Program-made: the position numbers and the translations under genes
Assembly (NCBI RefSeq): GCF_021404545.1
Contig: NZ_JAAWWD010000065.1
Location: 1-64,000 of the forward strand
Source: Aestuariivita sp.
Lineage (GTDB): Bacteria > Pseudomonadota > Alphaproteobacteria > Rhodobacterales > Rhodobacteraceae
DNA: 64,000 nt
Direction of reading: 5' to 3'
Shown: positions 43,514-53,196 of the stretch, in pieces
Layout: each line of letters begins with the position of its first letter
Position numbering within the stretch: position 1 is the first letter of the stretch
Notes under the pieces: model-generated
Told to the model about the DNA's origin: nothing
Database searches by the model: none
What the model saw: only the letters and a program-made list of their open reading frames with translations

Positions 43514-44740
43514 CTAACTGTCTGACGCCGCTTGGTACCAGGCGACGATGGCCGCGCGGGCCTCCGCGTCCATCTCCAGCGCGTTGGGCGGCGGCATGGC
43601 ATGGCTGACCCCGGCGTGCAGATAGATCAGCTTGGCATTGCGCGCGACATCGCCTTCCGTCTCCAGCACAACACCTTTGGGCGGCCACTTTATGCCCTGC
43701 CACACAGGCGCGCGCGCGTGACACATCGAACAATTGCCCAGCACGGTGTCATACGCCTCCTCGAACCCGGCGGCCTGGGCGAACCGCGTCTCGTAAGGTG
43801 TCAGATCCCGCGCCTCGGCCGCGTCATACCCTTCGCCCATATTGGCCGTCGACAGCCAGATGATCGCGATAAAGAGGATCGCCGTCGCCCCCCAGGTCCA
43901 GTGCGGATAGCCTTTGCGCGCATGCAGCGTGTTAAAGAAATGGCGGATCGTGACCCCCATCAGAAACACCAAAGCCGCGATGATCCAGGCGTGATCCGTG
44001 GCAAAGGCCAGCGGATAATGGTTCGACAGCATCAGAAAGATCACCGGCAGCGTGAGGTAGTTGTTATGGGTCGAGCGCAGCTTGGCGATGCGCCCGTATT
44101 TGGCATCCGGCACCCGCCCGGCCTTGAGATCGGCCACCACGATGCGCTGATTGGGCATGATGATGAAGAACACATTCGCCGTCATGATCGTGGCGGTGAA
44201 CGCGCCCAGATGCAGCAGCGCCGCGCGCCCGGTGAACACCTGATTGAGGCCCCAGCTCATCGCCACGATGATCGCGAACAGCACCAGCATCATCGCGGTG
44301 GGCCGCTCGCCCAGCGGGGATTTGCACAATAGATCATAAAGCAGCCAACCCACCGCGATGCTGGCGGTCGAGATCGCGATGCCCTGCCACAGCGTGATAT
44401 CGGCCCGGGAAGGATCGAGCAGGTAGAGCTCTCCGCCGACCCAGTAGATAAGGATTAAAAGGGCCGCGCCCGACAGCCAGGTTGCATAGCTCTCCCATTT
44501 GAACCAGGTCAGATGCTCGGGCATCGCTGCGGGTGCCACCAGGTATTTCTGGATGTGATAGAACCCGCCGCCATGCACCTGCCACTCCTCGCCATCGGCG
44601 GGGCCGGGCACGTTGCGGTTCAGCCCCAGATCGAGCGCGATGAAGTAAAACGACGAGCCGATCCAGGCCATCGCGGTGATCACATGCAGCCACCGCACGG
44701 CAAAACCGATCCAATCCCACATCACGGCCAGATCATACAT
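43514..44740 (-). CDS. puuD: Urate hydroxylase PuuD, membrane-anchored with cytochrome c domain
   Basis: Converts urate to 5-hydroxyisourate. 408 residues: an N-terminal DUF989-type membrane domain (about eight helices, residues 1-310) and a C-terminal cytochrome c domain with the haem motif CSMCH (about 337-341) and the distal Met in HAMPPPN. The form MYDLAVMWDWIGFAVRWLHVITAMAWIGSSF is typical. The downstream HIU hydrolase and OHCU decarboxylase are not in the neighbourhood. It is divergent from a LysR gene that may regulate it. Reaction assigned by family. Confidence 0.9.
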   Translation of the reverse strand: MYDLAVMWDWIGFAVRWLHVITAMAWIGSSFYFIALDLGLNRNVPGPADGEEWQVHGGGFYHIQKYLVAPAAMPEHLTWFKWESYATWLSGAALLILIYWVGGELYLLDPSRADITLWQGIAISTASIAVGWLLYDLLCKSPLGERPTAMMLVLFAIIVAMSWGLNQVFTGRAALLHLGAFTATIMTANVFFIIMPNQRIVVADLKAGRVPDAKYGRIAKLRSTHNNYLTLPVIFLMLSNHYPLAFATDHAWIIAALVFLMGVTIRHFFNTLHARKGYPHWTWGATAILFIAIIWLSTANMGEGYDAAEARDLTPYETRFAQAAGFEEAYDTVLGNCSMCHARAPVWQGIKWPPKGVVLETEGDVARNAKLIYLHAGVSHAMPPPNALEMDAEARAAIVAWYQAASDS

Positions 44741-44840
44741 CGGCAAAGCCCTTTCGATTCGCACTGACGCCAGACTAGGCGTGGGGGTATTCTTCTGCTA
44801 TTGCGGCTCAATACCAAGCAGCATCAAATAATCCCGAAGA

Positions 44841-45773
44841 ATGTCCTACCTCGACACCATCCGAACCTTTGTGCGTGTCTATGAATTGGGCAGCATGTCG
44901 GCGGCGGGGCGCGATCTGCGGATCTCTCCGGCGGTGACCTCGTCGCGGATTGCTCAACTCGAAGAGCATCTGAGCGTGCGGCTGTTTCAGCGCACCACCC
45001 GCAACCTGACCCCGACCGAGCAGGGCAAGGCGTTCTATGGGGGCGCCTGCGAGATCCTGGAGGCCGTTGAGGCGGCCGAAGCCAAGGTCGTCAACATCAC
45101 CGAGCGTCCACGCGGATCGCTCTATGTGGCGGCCCCTTTGGGTGCGGGGCGGCGTCTGATCGCGCCGCAGGTCCCGGGGTTTCTTCAAGATTACCCCGAA
45201 GTTTCAGTGCGCTTGCGCCTGACGGACCGCAAGGTGGACCTGACGACCGAAGGTCTGGATCTGGCGTTTTTTCTGGGCCAGCCCGAGGACAGCAATCTGC
45301 GTATTCGCAAGATCGCCGATGTGGCACGGGTGCTGTGTGCCGCGCCCGAATACATCGCGGCGCGTGGCGCTCCGGCTTCGGGGCAGGATCTGATCGCCGG
45401 GGGCCATGAATGCCTCAACCTGCGGTTTCCCGGCGCCACGGAATTTCAGTGGCGGCTGATGACCGCAGAGGGCGCCAAACGATTTCGCGTAGCGGGCCGT
45501 TATGAGGCCGACGATGGCGAAGTGCTCACCGACTGGGCGCTGGCCGGGCACGGCATTGCCATGAAGCCGGTCTTTGAGATCGCGGATCATCTGGAGGCGG
45601 GCCGTCTCGTGCCCGTGGCCACCGCCACCCCGCCCGAGCCGATCCAGATGGCCTGTCTTTATACCCACCGGCGCGGGCAGGACCCCAAGACGCGGCTTTT
45701 CATGGAGTTCGTGATTGACCGTATCGGCGCCACCATCCGCAGCAGCGAGGCGCGGGTGATGGCCGGTCTCTGA
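44841..45773 (+). CDS. LysR-family transcriptional regulator
   Basis: 310 residues. The N-terminal HTH is about 15-40 (GSMSAAGRDLRISPAVTSSRIAQLEEHL), followed by the QRTTRNLTPTEQG linker and an effector-binding domain (about 90-300). It is divergent from puuD with about 100 bases between the starts and convergent with the acyl-CoA ligase. Effector unknown; it could regulate puuD or the ligase block. Confidence 0.92.
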   Translation: MSYLDTIRTFVRVYELGSMSAAGRDLRISPAVTSSRIAQLEEHLSVRLFQRTTRNLTPTEQGKAFYGGACEILEAVEAAEAKVVNITERPRGSLYVAAPLGAGRRLIAPQVPGFLQDYPEVSVRLRLTDRKVDLTTEGLDLAFFLGQPEDSNLRIRKIADVARVLCAAPEYIAARGAPASGQDLIAGGHECLNLRFPGATEFQWRLMTAEGAKRFRVAGRYEADDGEVLTDWALAGHGIAMKPVFEIADHLEAGRLVPVATATPPEPIQMACLYTHRRGQDPKTRLFMEFVIDRIGATIRSSEARVMAGL

Positions 45774-45779
45774 ACCGGG

Positions 45780-47366
45780 TCAGGACGCGGCTTCGAACAG
45801 GGCCACATAGTCCTGGCGCAGCTCACGTTTGAGGATCTTGCCGCTGGCATTCTTGGGAAGCTGATCGGTGATCTCGATATGTTTGGGCGATTTAAAGCCC
45901 GACAGATGGTCCCGGCAATAGGTCATGAGCGCGTCTGCGCTGACCTCTGCCCCCGGCTTGGGCACGACGACGGCCGTCACGGCCTCGATCCAGGTGGGGT
46001 GAGGGACACCGAACACCGCGACCTCGGCCACGTCCGGGTGATGAAAGATCGCCTCTTCGACCTCGCGGCTGGCCACGTTTTCGCCGCCTGTCTTGATCAT
46101 GTCCTTCTTGCGGTCCACGACATAGAGATAGCCATCCGCGTCCATCCGGCCCAGATCGCCACTGTGGAACCAACCGTTCTTGAACGCCTCTGCCGTCTTT
46201 TCGGGGTTGTTGTAATATTCCAGGATCAGATGCGGGCTGCGATGCACGATCTCGCCAACCGCGCCCACGGGCACCGGGTTGTCATCGTCATCGACCACGC
46301 GGGTTTCGACATTCAGCGCGGGCCGCCCGGCAGAGCCCAGCTTGCGCAGCTGGTCTTCGGGGCGCAGGATCGTGGCGACCGGTGCCATCTCGGTCTGGCC
46401 ATAGAAGTTGTAAAGCCGCATCTGCGGCAGCCTGCGCGACAGCTCTTCGATGATTGCGGTCGGCATGATCGAGGCGCCGTAATAGCCCGCCGTCAGGCTG
46501 CTCAGATCGCGTGCGTCGAAATCAGGGTGGCGCAGCAATGCGATCCAGACCGTCGGCGGGCAAAAGAGCTTGGTCACGCCTCCCGCCTCGATCGCGGCCA
46601 GCATCTCGGCGGCGTCGGCCTTGTCATGCAGGATGCTGGTCACGCCCAGATACATGTCGGGGGTGAGAAAGCAGTCAAGCTGCGCACAATGAAACAGCGG
46701 CAGACAATGCAGCGAGACCGCATCGGCTGTCATCTCGCCATCCACGATACAGCTGACATATTGCGCATAAAGCGCGCCCGAACTCAGCAGCGCACCCTTG
46801 GGGCGCGATTCCGTGCCGCTGGTATACATCATCTGGATCGGGTCATCGGGAGAGATGTCGACCCAGACCTCGCTCGGATCGGGATGATCCAGCAGGTTCG
46901 CCACGGGCTCCCAATCGTCCGGGACCACCGCACCGCTATGCGGGATCGCGAATTTCGGCAGGTTTGTCCCCATCGCGGCCAAGGCCGCATCGGCGGTGGG
47001 GCAGAGCGTGTCCTCGGCGATCAGCGTGCAGGCGCCAGAATGATCGAGGATATAGGCCACATCCTCGGCATTGAGCATAAAATTGACCGGCGTGGTGATC
47101 GCGCCAAATCGCGCCAGCGCAAAGCGCAGTACGACAAAGGCGCGGTTGTTATGGCTGAAAAGGGCGACCCGGTCGCCCTTGACGATCCCGCGAGCCTTGA
47201 GCGCATTGGCGGCGGCGTTCACGGCCGCGTTCAGCTCGGCAAAGCTTTCGGACTGGCCGCGAAAGACAAGCGCGGTCTTGTGGGGCACCCGGGCGGCGGA
47301 CCTGTGCAGAAGATCGCCCAGTTGCCAGCCACGAGCCCTATGGATTTGAGTTGCATCGGTTTGCAT
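45780..47366 (-). CDS. AMP-binding acyl-CoA synthetase
   Basis: About 528 residues of the fatty/aromatic-acid CoA ligase family. Motifs are YTSGTESRPKGALLS (about 184-198), YNFYGQTEMAP near 317, WFHSGDLGRMDADGYLYVVDRKKDMIKTGGENV near 393 (split here by position only) and the C-terminal catalytic Lys in KNASGKILKREL. It would activate a carboxylic acid to a CoA thioester. It is downstream of the TRAP transporter genes and enoyl-CoA hydratases on the same strand. ATG 47366 or 47381 is possible. Substrate unknown. Confidence 0.88.
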   Translation of the reverse strand: MQTDATQIHRARGWQLGDLLHRSAARVPHKTALVFRGQSESFAELNAAVNAAANALKARGIVKGDRVALFSHNNRAFVVLRFALARFGAITTPVNFMLNAEDVAYILDHSGACTLIAEDTLCPTADAALAAMGTNLPKFAIPHSGAVVPDDWEPVANLLDHPDPSEVWVDISPDDPIQMMYTSGTESRPKGALLSSGALYAQYVSCIVDGEMTADAVSLHCLPLFHCAQLDCFLTPDMYLGVTSILHDKADAAEMLAAIEAGGVTKLFCPPTVWIALLRHPDFDARDLSSLTAGYYGASIMPTAIIEELSRRLPQMRLYNFYGQTEMAPVATILRPEDQLRKLGSAGRPALNVETRVVDDDDNPVPVGAVGEIVHRSPHLILEYYNNPEKTAEAFKNGWFHSGDLGRMDADGYLYVVDRKKDMIKTGGENVASREVEEAIFHHPDVAEVAVFGVPHPTWIEAVTAVVVPKPGAEVSADALMTYCRDHLSGFKSPKHIEITDQLPKNASGKILKRELRQDYVALFEAAS

Positions 47367-47425
47367 CACATCACCTTTCATTTTGGTCCTTTCGGGCGCG
47401 CGCGATCCGGCGGATCGCGCGCCGC

Positions 47426-48733
47426 TCAGCCCACAAGCTCGGGCAGGAACAGTACCAGTTGCGGGAAACCAAAGAGGATTGCCACCAACAGCAGATCCAT
47501 CACAATGAACCAAGCCACGCCTCGGAAAATGGCGGATGTCTTGACCAGATCGCCCACCACGCTCTTGATCACAAAGACATTCATGCCGATGGGCGGCGTG
47601 ATCATTCCGATCTCAAGCAGCTTGGTCAGAACGATCCCGAACCACAGAAGGCTCCAGCCCGAGGCATCGACCACCGGCAGGATGATCGGCAACGTCAACA
47701 GCATCGCCCCGATCGGTTCCAGGAACATACCCAGCAAAAGATAGACCAGCACGATGCCCAACATCAGCATCACCGGGTCGGTCGAGATCGACATGATGCC
47801 CGTGGACAGGTAATCGCCCGCACCCGAGAGCGCCAGAAACCGGGTCAGCAGGCTGGCGCCCACCGCGATGATCAACAGCGCACTGGTTGTCACCAGCGTC
47901 TCGCGCGAGGCTTGCAGAAACCGGTCCAGCGTCATCTGCCCGCTGAGAATGGCGACGATACAAGCCAGAAAGGCGCCCACCGCCCCGGCCTCGGTCGGGG
48001 TAAAGATGCCGCCGAAGAGCCCGCCAAAGACGCCCAGCATGATCAGCAGGATCGGCCAGGTGTCTTTCAGCGCGATGATCTTTTCGCGCAAGGTCACGCT
48101 CTGGTCGCGCTCGGGTGCGAGATCGGGGTTCAGCTTCACCCGCACGAAAATCACGATCACATAGCCGATGGCGGTCATCAGCCCGGCGGCCACGCCGCCC
48201 AGAAAGAGATCGGTGATCGAGACCTGCGCGATCACCCCGTAAAGGATCAGGATGATCGAGGGCGGGATGAGCGCGCCGATGGTGCCCGCCACGGCCACGG
48301 TGCCGGTGGCCAGTTCGGGATGGTATTTGTGTTTCAGCATCTCGGGGATCGCGATCCGACCCATCGCCGCCGAACAGGCGATGGACGACCCCGAGACGGC
48401 AGCAAACCCCGATGAGCCGAACACCGCCGCGATCGCCAGCCCACCGGGCACGCCCGACAGCCAGATGCGCGCGGCGTTGAACATACCGCGCGTGAGGTTG
48501 GTGTGATAGCTGATGAAGCCCAGAAACAGGAACATCGGGATCGAGCTGAGCACCCAGCTTGCCGTGAACTGATAGGGAATGATCCCCAACGCGCCCCAGG
48601 CCACACGGGGGCCCATCAGAACCCACAATCCGCAAAACGACACGCCGATCAGCGCGATGCCGATCGGCACCCGCAACGCGATCAGAAAGATCAGCGATCC
48701 CAGGCCGGTCAGGCCAATTACAACATCAGTCAT
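47426..48733 (-). CDS. TRAP transporter large permease (DctM), second system
   Basis: 435 residues with about 12 membrane segments. Conserved stretches are AIAAVFGSSGFAAVSGSSIACSA and IGMITPPIGMNVFVIKSV. It overlaps the small permease by eight bases. Probable importer of the acid activated by the ligase encoded downstream. Confidence 0.92.
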   Translation of the reverse strand: MTDVVIGLTGLGSLIFLIALRVPIGIALIGVSFCGLWVLMGPRVAWGALGIIPYQFTASWVLSSIPMFLFLGFISYHTNLTRGMFNAARIWLSGVPGGLAIAAVFGSSGFAAVSGSSIACSAAMGRIAIPEMLKHKYHPELATGTVAVAGTIGALIPPSIILILYGVIAQVSITDLFLGGVAAGLMTAIGYVIVIFVRVKLNPDLAPERDQSVTLREKIIALKDTWPILLIMLGVFGGLFGGIFTPTEAGAVGAFLACIVAILSGQMTLDRFLQASRETLVTTSALLIIAVGASLLTRFLALSGAGDYLSTGIMSISTDPVMLMLGIVLVYLLLGMFLEPIGAMLLTLPIILPVVDASGWSLLWFGIVLTKLLEIGMITPPIGMNVFVIKSVVGDLVKTSAIFRGVAWFIVMDLLLVAILFGFPQLVLFLPELVG

Positions 48734-49259
48734 TTATAAACTTTGCGTCGTCTGTTTCATTCAAGCCGCTGCGCTGGCCAGACAGGGCGCTCACCACCTT
48801 ATAGGCGGCGATCATGACCATCAGGGCGGCGCCCAGTGGAATGGCCCAATAGCTTTGCCATATCTCGACCATTTGCGAACCTTGCTCCATCGAGGCACCG
48901 GACCGGGTTTTCTTCATCGCCTCGGAATAGCCGCTGATCACCAAGAGCGCGACCACCACGACTGTCAGCGCGCCGGAAAAAACAGAAAGCCAGCCTTGCA
49001 CGGTTTTGGGCATCATATCGGTGAGAAACTCGACCGAGATATGAGCGCGTTTTTCTTCGGCCACGCCCAGGCCGAGAAAGACCAGTATGATCATATAGTA
49101 ATGGGCAACCATCACGATGGTGCCGGGCAGGGGGGCGTTGAACACATATCTGCCGATCACGTCGGCGGTGACATGCAGCATCATCAGCACGATGCAGATG
49201 GTTCCCAGCAGCGATGACATCTTTGCCAACGCGGACAGAACCCTTCCAATCCGGAACAT
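48726..49259 (-). CDS. TRAP transporter small permease (DctQ), second system
   Basis: 177 residues with four membrane helices; the RYVFNAPLPGTIVMVAHYYM segment is characteristic. ATG 49259 follows AAGGAGG and drops a non-conserved leader. It lies 60 bases after the DctP gene and is co-transcribed. Confidence 0.9.
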   Translation of the reverse strand: MFRIGRVLSALAKMSSLLGTICIVLMMLHVTADVIGRYVFNAPLPGTIVMVAHYYMIILVFLGLGVAEEKRAHISVEFLTDMMPKTVQGWLSVFSGALTVVVVALLVISGYSEAMKKTRSGASMEQGSQMVEIWQSYWAIPLGAALMVMIAAYKVVSALSGQRSGLNETDDAKFIND

Positions 49260-49319
49260 GGGACGCCCTCCTTGAGACTTGCGGTTGGGCACCGGGCTTG
49301 GGTCCGGTGCCCGTCCCAT

Positions 49320-50456
49320 TTACTGGCCGTAAGTGGAGACGTCGACCTTGGAGAAGACCTCGTTCCAGTAAATCTCCGCAAGATCCTCACCGCTGTTCAC
49401 ATCCGCCGTAAGCGCGGTCCAGCGCATCAGAAGCTCGCGCATCTTGGCGCTGGCGGCGTCACCGCTCTCGATGCCAAAGCGTTCGTTATAGATGCCTGCC
49501 ACCGCCTGGACGTCGTTGGCGATAAAGTCGCGGTTCATCGACACCATGGTCTCGGCCGCGTCCACATATTCGATACCGCGCTCTGCCGCTTCGATTTTGC
49601 CTGCGCGGCCTTCCTCGATGTAAACCCAGGTGATGTCGGCGGCGAGTTTCGCATGCGACTTCATCAGCGCTGTCTTGGCCTCATCCGACATGCTGTTCCA
49701 GCGGTCCTTGTTCATCGTTTTGGGAACGGTGAACTGGGCGCCGGGCAGGCCGACATAGACGTATTTGACAACGTCGATAAAGCTGAAGTTGACAAAATCG
49801 GCGGTGTTGCTGGCGGTGCAGTCGACCACGCCCGGGTTGAGCCCTTCGAGGGTTTCGTTCACCGACATCGACACCGGAACGGCGCCCACGGTTTCGGCCC
49901 AACGCGCCCAATATGCACCCGCGCTGCGGATCCGCTTGCCTTCGAGATCTTCAACCGATGTCAGAGGCACCATGCATTGCAGCACATAGGATGTGGTGGA
50001 TGCGGCCCCCATATAGACCTGGTTTTGTGCCGCGACCTCGGCCTGGCAATCGGGGCAGTTCAGCATCACGTATTCCGACATCGCGCCGGCGAAGGCGGCC
50101 GAGCTGATCTCGTTGGCAAATTCCTCGAACTCGACCAGGGCCGAGAACTCGGCGAGCATATTCAGGTTCGGAAATTCGGCCGGAAAATAGGGGGTCAGGT
50201 TAACCGTCAGGTCGGCGATGCCGTCGCGCACGCCGGCGTTTGATTCCGCAAAGCTGAGCAGCGACAGTGGGAACACCCGCACGCTCAGATCGCCGCCGCT
50301 GTTTTCCTCGACGGCCTTGGCGAATTCCTCAAGCTTGGCCGTGGGCGCCGATCCCGGGGGCCAGCCACCGGCAAAAGTCAGCTGTTCGGCTTGACCCGCC
50401 GATGCCAGGGCCATAAGCGATGCCCCGGCAAGGGCACCTTTCCATATAGATGTCAT
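49320..50456 (-). CDS. TRAP transporter substrate-binding protein (DctP), second system
   Basis: 378 residues with a signal peptide (about 1-22, ASAGQA). Contains the receptor core with GKRIRSAGAYWARWAETVGAVPVSM and NETLEGLNPGVVDCTASNTADFVNF. Two extra cysteines (CPDC, about residue 131) could form a disulfide. ATG 50456 has AGGAGGAG upstream. First gene of this TRAP operon on the minus strand. Ligand unknown; probably an acid fed to the CoA ligase. Confidence 0.88.
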   Translation of the reverse strand: MTSIWKGALAGASLMALASAGQAEQLTFAGGWPPGSAPTAKLEEFAKAVEENSGGDLSVRVFPLSLLSFAESNAGVRDGIADLTVNLTPYFPAEFPNLNMLAEFSALVEFEEFANEISSAAFAGAMSEYVMLNCPDCQAEVAAQNQVYMGAASTTSYVLQCMVPLTSVEDLEGKRIRSAGAYWARWAETVGAVPVSMSVNETLEGLNPGVVDCTASNTADFVNFSFIDVVKYVYVGLPGAQFTVPKTMNKDRWNSMSDEAKTALMKSHAKLAADITWVYIEEGRAGKIEAAERGIEYVDAAETMVSMNRDFIANDVQAVAGIYNERFGIESGDAASAKMRELLMRWTALTADVNSGEDLAEIYWNEVFSKVDVSTYGQ

Positions 50457-50606
50457 CTTTCTTCTCCTCCTGTTGAGACGTCTTTGTTCTTTGACTTGGG
50501 CCCGCGCCGGGTCAGTCCTCCTCCGCCGTCGCGCTCCGTCGATTTTCCTGACCAAACTAGCGTTTGGTTTTCTTGTGTCGAGCGTGTTCTTGACCATTGT
50601 GGCCGT

Positions 50607-51401
50607 TCATGACGCGGGGTTTTTTCGCGGCGGGAAGCGTGGCGCGCGCTTTTGTTGGAAGGCGGCCAGTCCTTCTGCGAAATCGGCGGTCAGCCCGGCC
50701 TCTCTCTGAAGCGCGCGCTCGGTCGCCAGGGCGGTGGTGAAATCGCTGTCGGCGGCACGCCAGGCGGCCTGCCGGATCAGGCTGTAGCTCTGGGAGGGCC
50801 CGTGCGCCAACCGGTTGGCGATCTCATATGCGGTGTATTCGACGCTGTCATCGGCGACCACGCGGGTGATCAGCCCCCAATCATGGGCCTGGTCGGCCGG
50901 GATCTTTTCGGCAAGCAGCATCATCTCCATCGCGCGCACTCGTCCGACCGCACGGGTCAGAAGCCAGGTCGCGCCGCCATCGGGGATCAACCCGATCCGC
51001 GCAAAGGCTTCGAGGAAATAGGCGCTCTTGCCCGCAACGATGATATCGCAGGCCAGCGCGATCGAGGCGCCAACCCCTGCCGCCGCCCCGCGCACCGCCG
51101 AGATCAGGGGCACGGGCAGGTCGCGGATCGTCTCCATCAGCGGGTTGTAATCCTCCTCCAGCGTGCGGCCCACGTCAAAACCCGCGGGATCTTCGGGCAT
51201 CGCCGCATTCAGGTTCGCGCCCGCGGAAAAGGCGCGCTCGGATCCCGCCAGGATGATCGCGCGGGCCGTCGCGGCCTCGGACTTGAGCTGCGTGTGCAGT
51301 TCCTGCGCCATGGCGGGGGTCAGCGCATTCATGCTTTGCGGGTCGTTCAGACGCAGCGTTGTGACCGCGCCGCTGCGTTCAACAAGAAGTGTGTCGGTCA
51401 T
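50607..51401 (-). CDS. Enoyl-CoA hydratase/isomerase, PaaG-like
   Basis: 264 residues of the crotonase fold. The oxyanion-hole segments are AFSAGANLN (about 58) and RGAAAGVGASIALACDI (about 104). The FARIGLIPDGGATWLL segment, with Asp, is close to PaaG, the 1,2-epoxyphenylacetyl-CoA isomerase, but the phenylacetate gene set is absent. It overlaps the upstream hydratase by 4 bases (ATGA). Likely an isomerase/hydratase in the CoA-ester pathway of this block. Confidence 0.85.
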   Translation of the reverse strand: MTDTLLVERSGAVTTLRLNDPQSMNALTPAMAQELHTQLKSEAATARAIILAGSERAFSAGANLNAAMPEDPAGFDVGRTLEEDYNPLMETIRDLPVPLISAVRGAAAGVGASIALACDIIVAGKSAYFLEAFARIGLIPDGGATWLLTRAVGRVRAMEMMLLAEKIPADQAHDWGLITRVVADDSVEYTAYEIANRLAHGPSQSYSLIRQAAWRAADSDFTTALATERALQREAGLTADFAEGLAAFQQKRAPRFPPRKNPAS

Positions 51402-52300
51402 GTCGATCCTCCTTCAGGCTCCTCAGCGGTCCAGGGCGGCTCCTGCCACCAGGGAAAGAAGCCCGGCATGTCGGCGCTGACGCGGTCGGGAAAGGCGGGG
51501 CTGCGCTTTTCGAGAAAGCTCGCCACCCCTTCGGCGCAATCGGCTGAGGCGTTGCGCGCAGCAATGGCGCGGCTGTCGATGCGGTGCGCCATCATCGGAT
51601 GTTCGGCCCCGGCCATGCGCCACATCATCTGCCGTGTCAGCGCGACCGAAACCGGTGCGGTTGTATCGGCAATCTCGCGCGCGATGCGCCGCGCTTCGGG
51701 CAGCAGATCATCTGGCGCGTGGACGGATCGGACCAGCCCACCGGCCAAGGCTTCCTCGGCGCCAAAGACGCGGCCCGAATAGCACCATTCGAGCGCTTGG
51801 GACATGCCCACAAGACGCGGCAGAAACCACGCTGAGGCGGCCTCGGGCACGATGCCGCGACGGGCAAAGACAAAGCCGAACCGCGCTTGGGTGGAGGCGA
51901 TGCGGATATCCATCGGCAATTGCATCGTGGTGCCGATCCCAACGGAAGGCCCGTTCACAGCGGCAATCACCGGCTTGAGGCAGTTAAAGACCCGCAGCGC
52001 CAAAAGCCCGCCCATGTCGCGAAGCGCCGGATCGGCCCAAACCTCCGCGTCGGTTGCGGCGGGGTCGGGCCGCGCGGAACCGAACGCGTCGGCGTCATCC
52101 AGATCCACGCCCGCGCAAAACCCGCGCCCCGCGCCTGTCACGATCACCGCGCGCACCGCGTCATCGCCATCCGCCATGTCGAAGGCCGCAATCATCTCGT
52201 CCATCATCGTGCGCGTGAATGCGTTCAGCCGGTCGGGACGGTTCAGCGTCAGTGTCATGACGCCCGCCTGGATGTCGGTCGCGATCATCTGGTCGGTCAT
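51398..52300 (-). CDS. Enoyl-CoA hydratase/isomerase
   Basis: 300 residues of the crotonase fold with a longer C-terminus (WWQEPPW tail). Oxyanion segments are GFCAGVDLDD (about 67-76) and NGPSVGIGTTMQLPMDIRI (about 109-127). The active-site Glu lies in RRGIVPEAASAWFLP. ATG 52300 is used; the upstream in-frame extension is not hydratase-like. Coupled with the PaaG-like gene downstream. Differences in active-site residues suggest the two act on different CoA intermediates. Confidence 0.87.
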   Translation of the reverse strand: MTDQMIATDIQAGVMTLTLNRPDRLNAFTRTMMDEMIAAFDMADGDDAVRAVIVTGAGRGFCAGVDLDDADAFGSARPDPAATDAEVWADPALRDMGGLLALRVFNCLKPVIAAVNGPSVGIGTTMQLPMDIRIASTQARFGFVFARRGIVPEAASAWFLPRLVGMSQALEWCYSGRVFGAEEALAGGLVRSVHAPDDLLPEARRIAREIADTTAPVSVALTRQMMWRMAGAEHPMMAHRIDSRAIAARNASADCAEGVASFLEKRSPAFPDRVSADMPGFFPWWQEPPWTAEEPEGGST

Positions 52301-52362
52301 GGATGTGTATCCTGCTTTCGGGGCCGAGTTGTCATATGCGTGCGTTCCTGATGCAGAGCGAT

Positions 52363-53106
52363 TCAGGACAAAGCCGTGGCATTGCGGATCGCAGTCTTGT
52401 CTTCGAGATCGGCAATCCGAACGGCCCGCCAGAAATCCTCGATATGCATGCGTGCCCATTTTTCGGCCCGGTCGGGATCGCGGTCCCGGATCGCTGCGAC
52501 CACGTTTGAATGCGCCTCGATCTGGCGTTGGTAGAACTGTGGCGCCGTAGGCGCGACTTGCGTAAAGCCACGGTACAGCAGCAAGGCAATGGGCTCGCGC
52601 GCCAGGCCCAGAACCCGATTCTTGCCCAGCTCGGCCACCCGGGTGTGGAACTGTTCATCCAGATCAATGGTCAAGGCTTCGTGCCCTTCCGCGGCGACCA
52701 GCTTGGCGTGCAGTTGCTGTAACTGCTCGATTTCGTCATCGCTGGCCCGGTGGGCGGCCAGCCTGGCGGCCAGCGGTTCGGTTTCCATCGTAACCTCCCA
52801 GAGCTCGCGAAAGGTCACTTTCATCAACGCCATGGCGCGCCCGGCCCGGGTCGTGAGCTGATTGGCCTGCGGGATCGTGACTTCCAGCCTGCGCGGCGTC
52901 GGCCGATGCACCAGCCCGTCGCTTTCCAACTGGCGCAGCCCTTCGCGCACGGTGGAGCGGGTCACGCCAAAAAGCTCGGCCAGTTCGGCTTCTCCGGGCA
53001 ATTGCTCTCCGGGCCGCAGCTCCCCCTTGAGGATCTGGGCCTCGATCTCCTCGGCAATCTGCTGATAGGCATAATGCACCCGGATCGGTTTGCATTTCAG
53101 GCTCAC
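52363..53106 (-). CDS. GntR-family (FadR/FCD) transcriptional regulator
   Basis: 247 residues from GTG 53106 (GGGAGGG upstream). The N-terminal winged helix is about 25-75 (GELRPGEQLPGEAELAELFGVTRSTVREGLRQLE) and the C-terminal FCD domain, all-helical, is about 95-230. FCD regulators sense small acids or acyl-CoAs. The gene lies just upstream of the hydratase pair. Operator-like repeats occur upstream (53197-53259). Confidence 0.88.
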   Translation of the reverse strand: MSLKCKPIRVHYAYQQIAEEIEAQILKGELRPGEQLPGEAELAELFGVTRSTVREGLRQLESDGLVHRPTPRRLEVTIPQANQLTTRAGRAMALMKVTFRELWEVTMETEPLAARLAAHRASDDEIEQLQQLHAKLVAAEGHEALTIDLDEQFHTRVAELGKNRVLGLAREPIALLLYRGFTQVAPTAPQFYQRQIEAHSNVVAAIRDRDPDRAEKWARMHIEDFWRAVRIADLEDKTAIRNATALS

Positions 53107-53196
53107 GGACCCTCCCCCCTGGTGCCGTTGATCGTGGCGGTTCCGGCATGCAGGCGGCCTGATGGAGCCAGGACTATGGCATGTCGATCCCGATTA

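Noticed and set aside
45879-47744. A 621-codon open frame on the + strand opposite the acyl-CoA ligase
   Set aside because: Shadow of the ligase gene with no recognisable domain.
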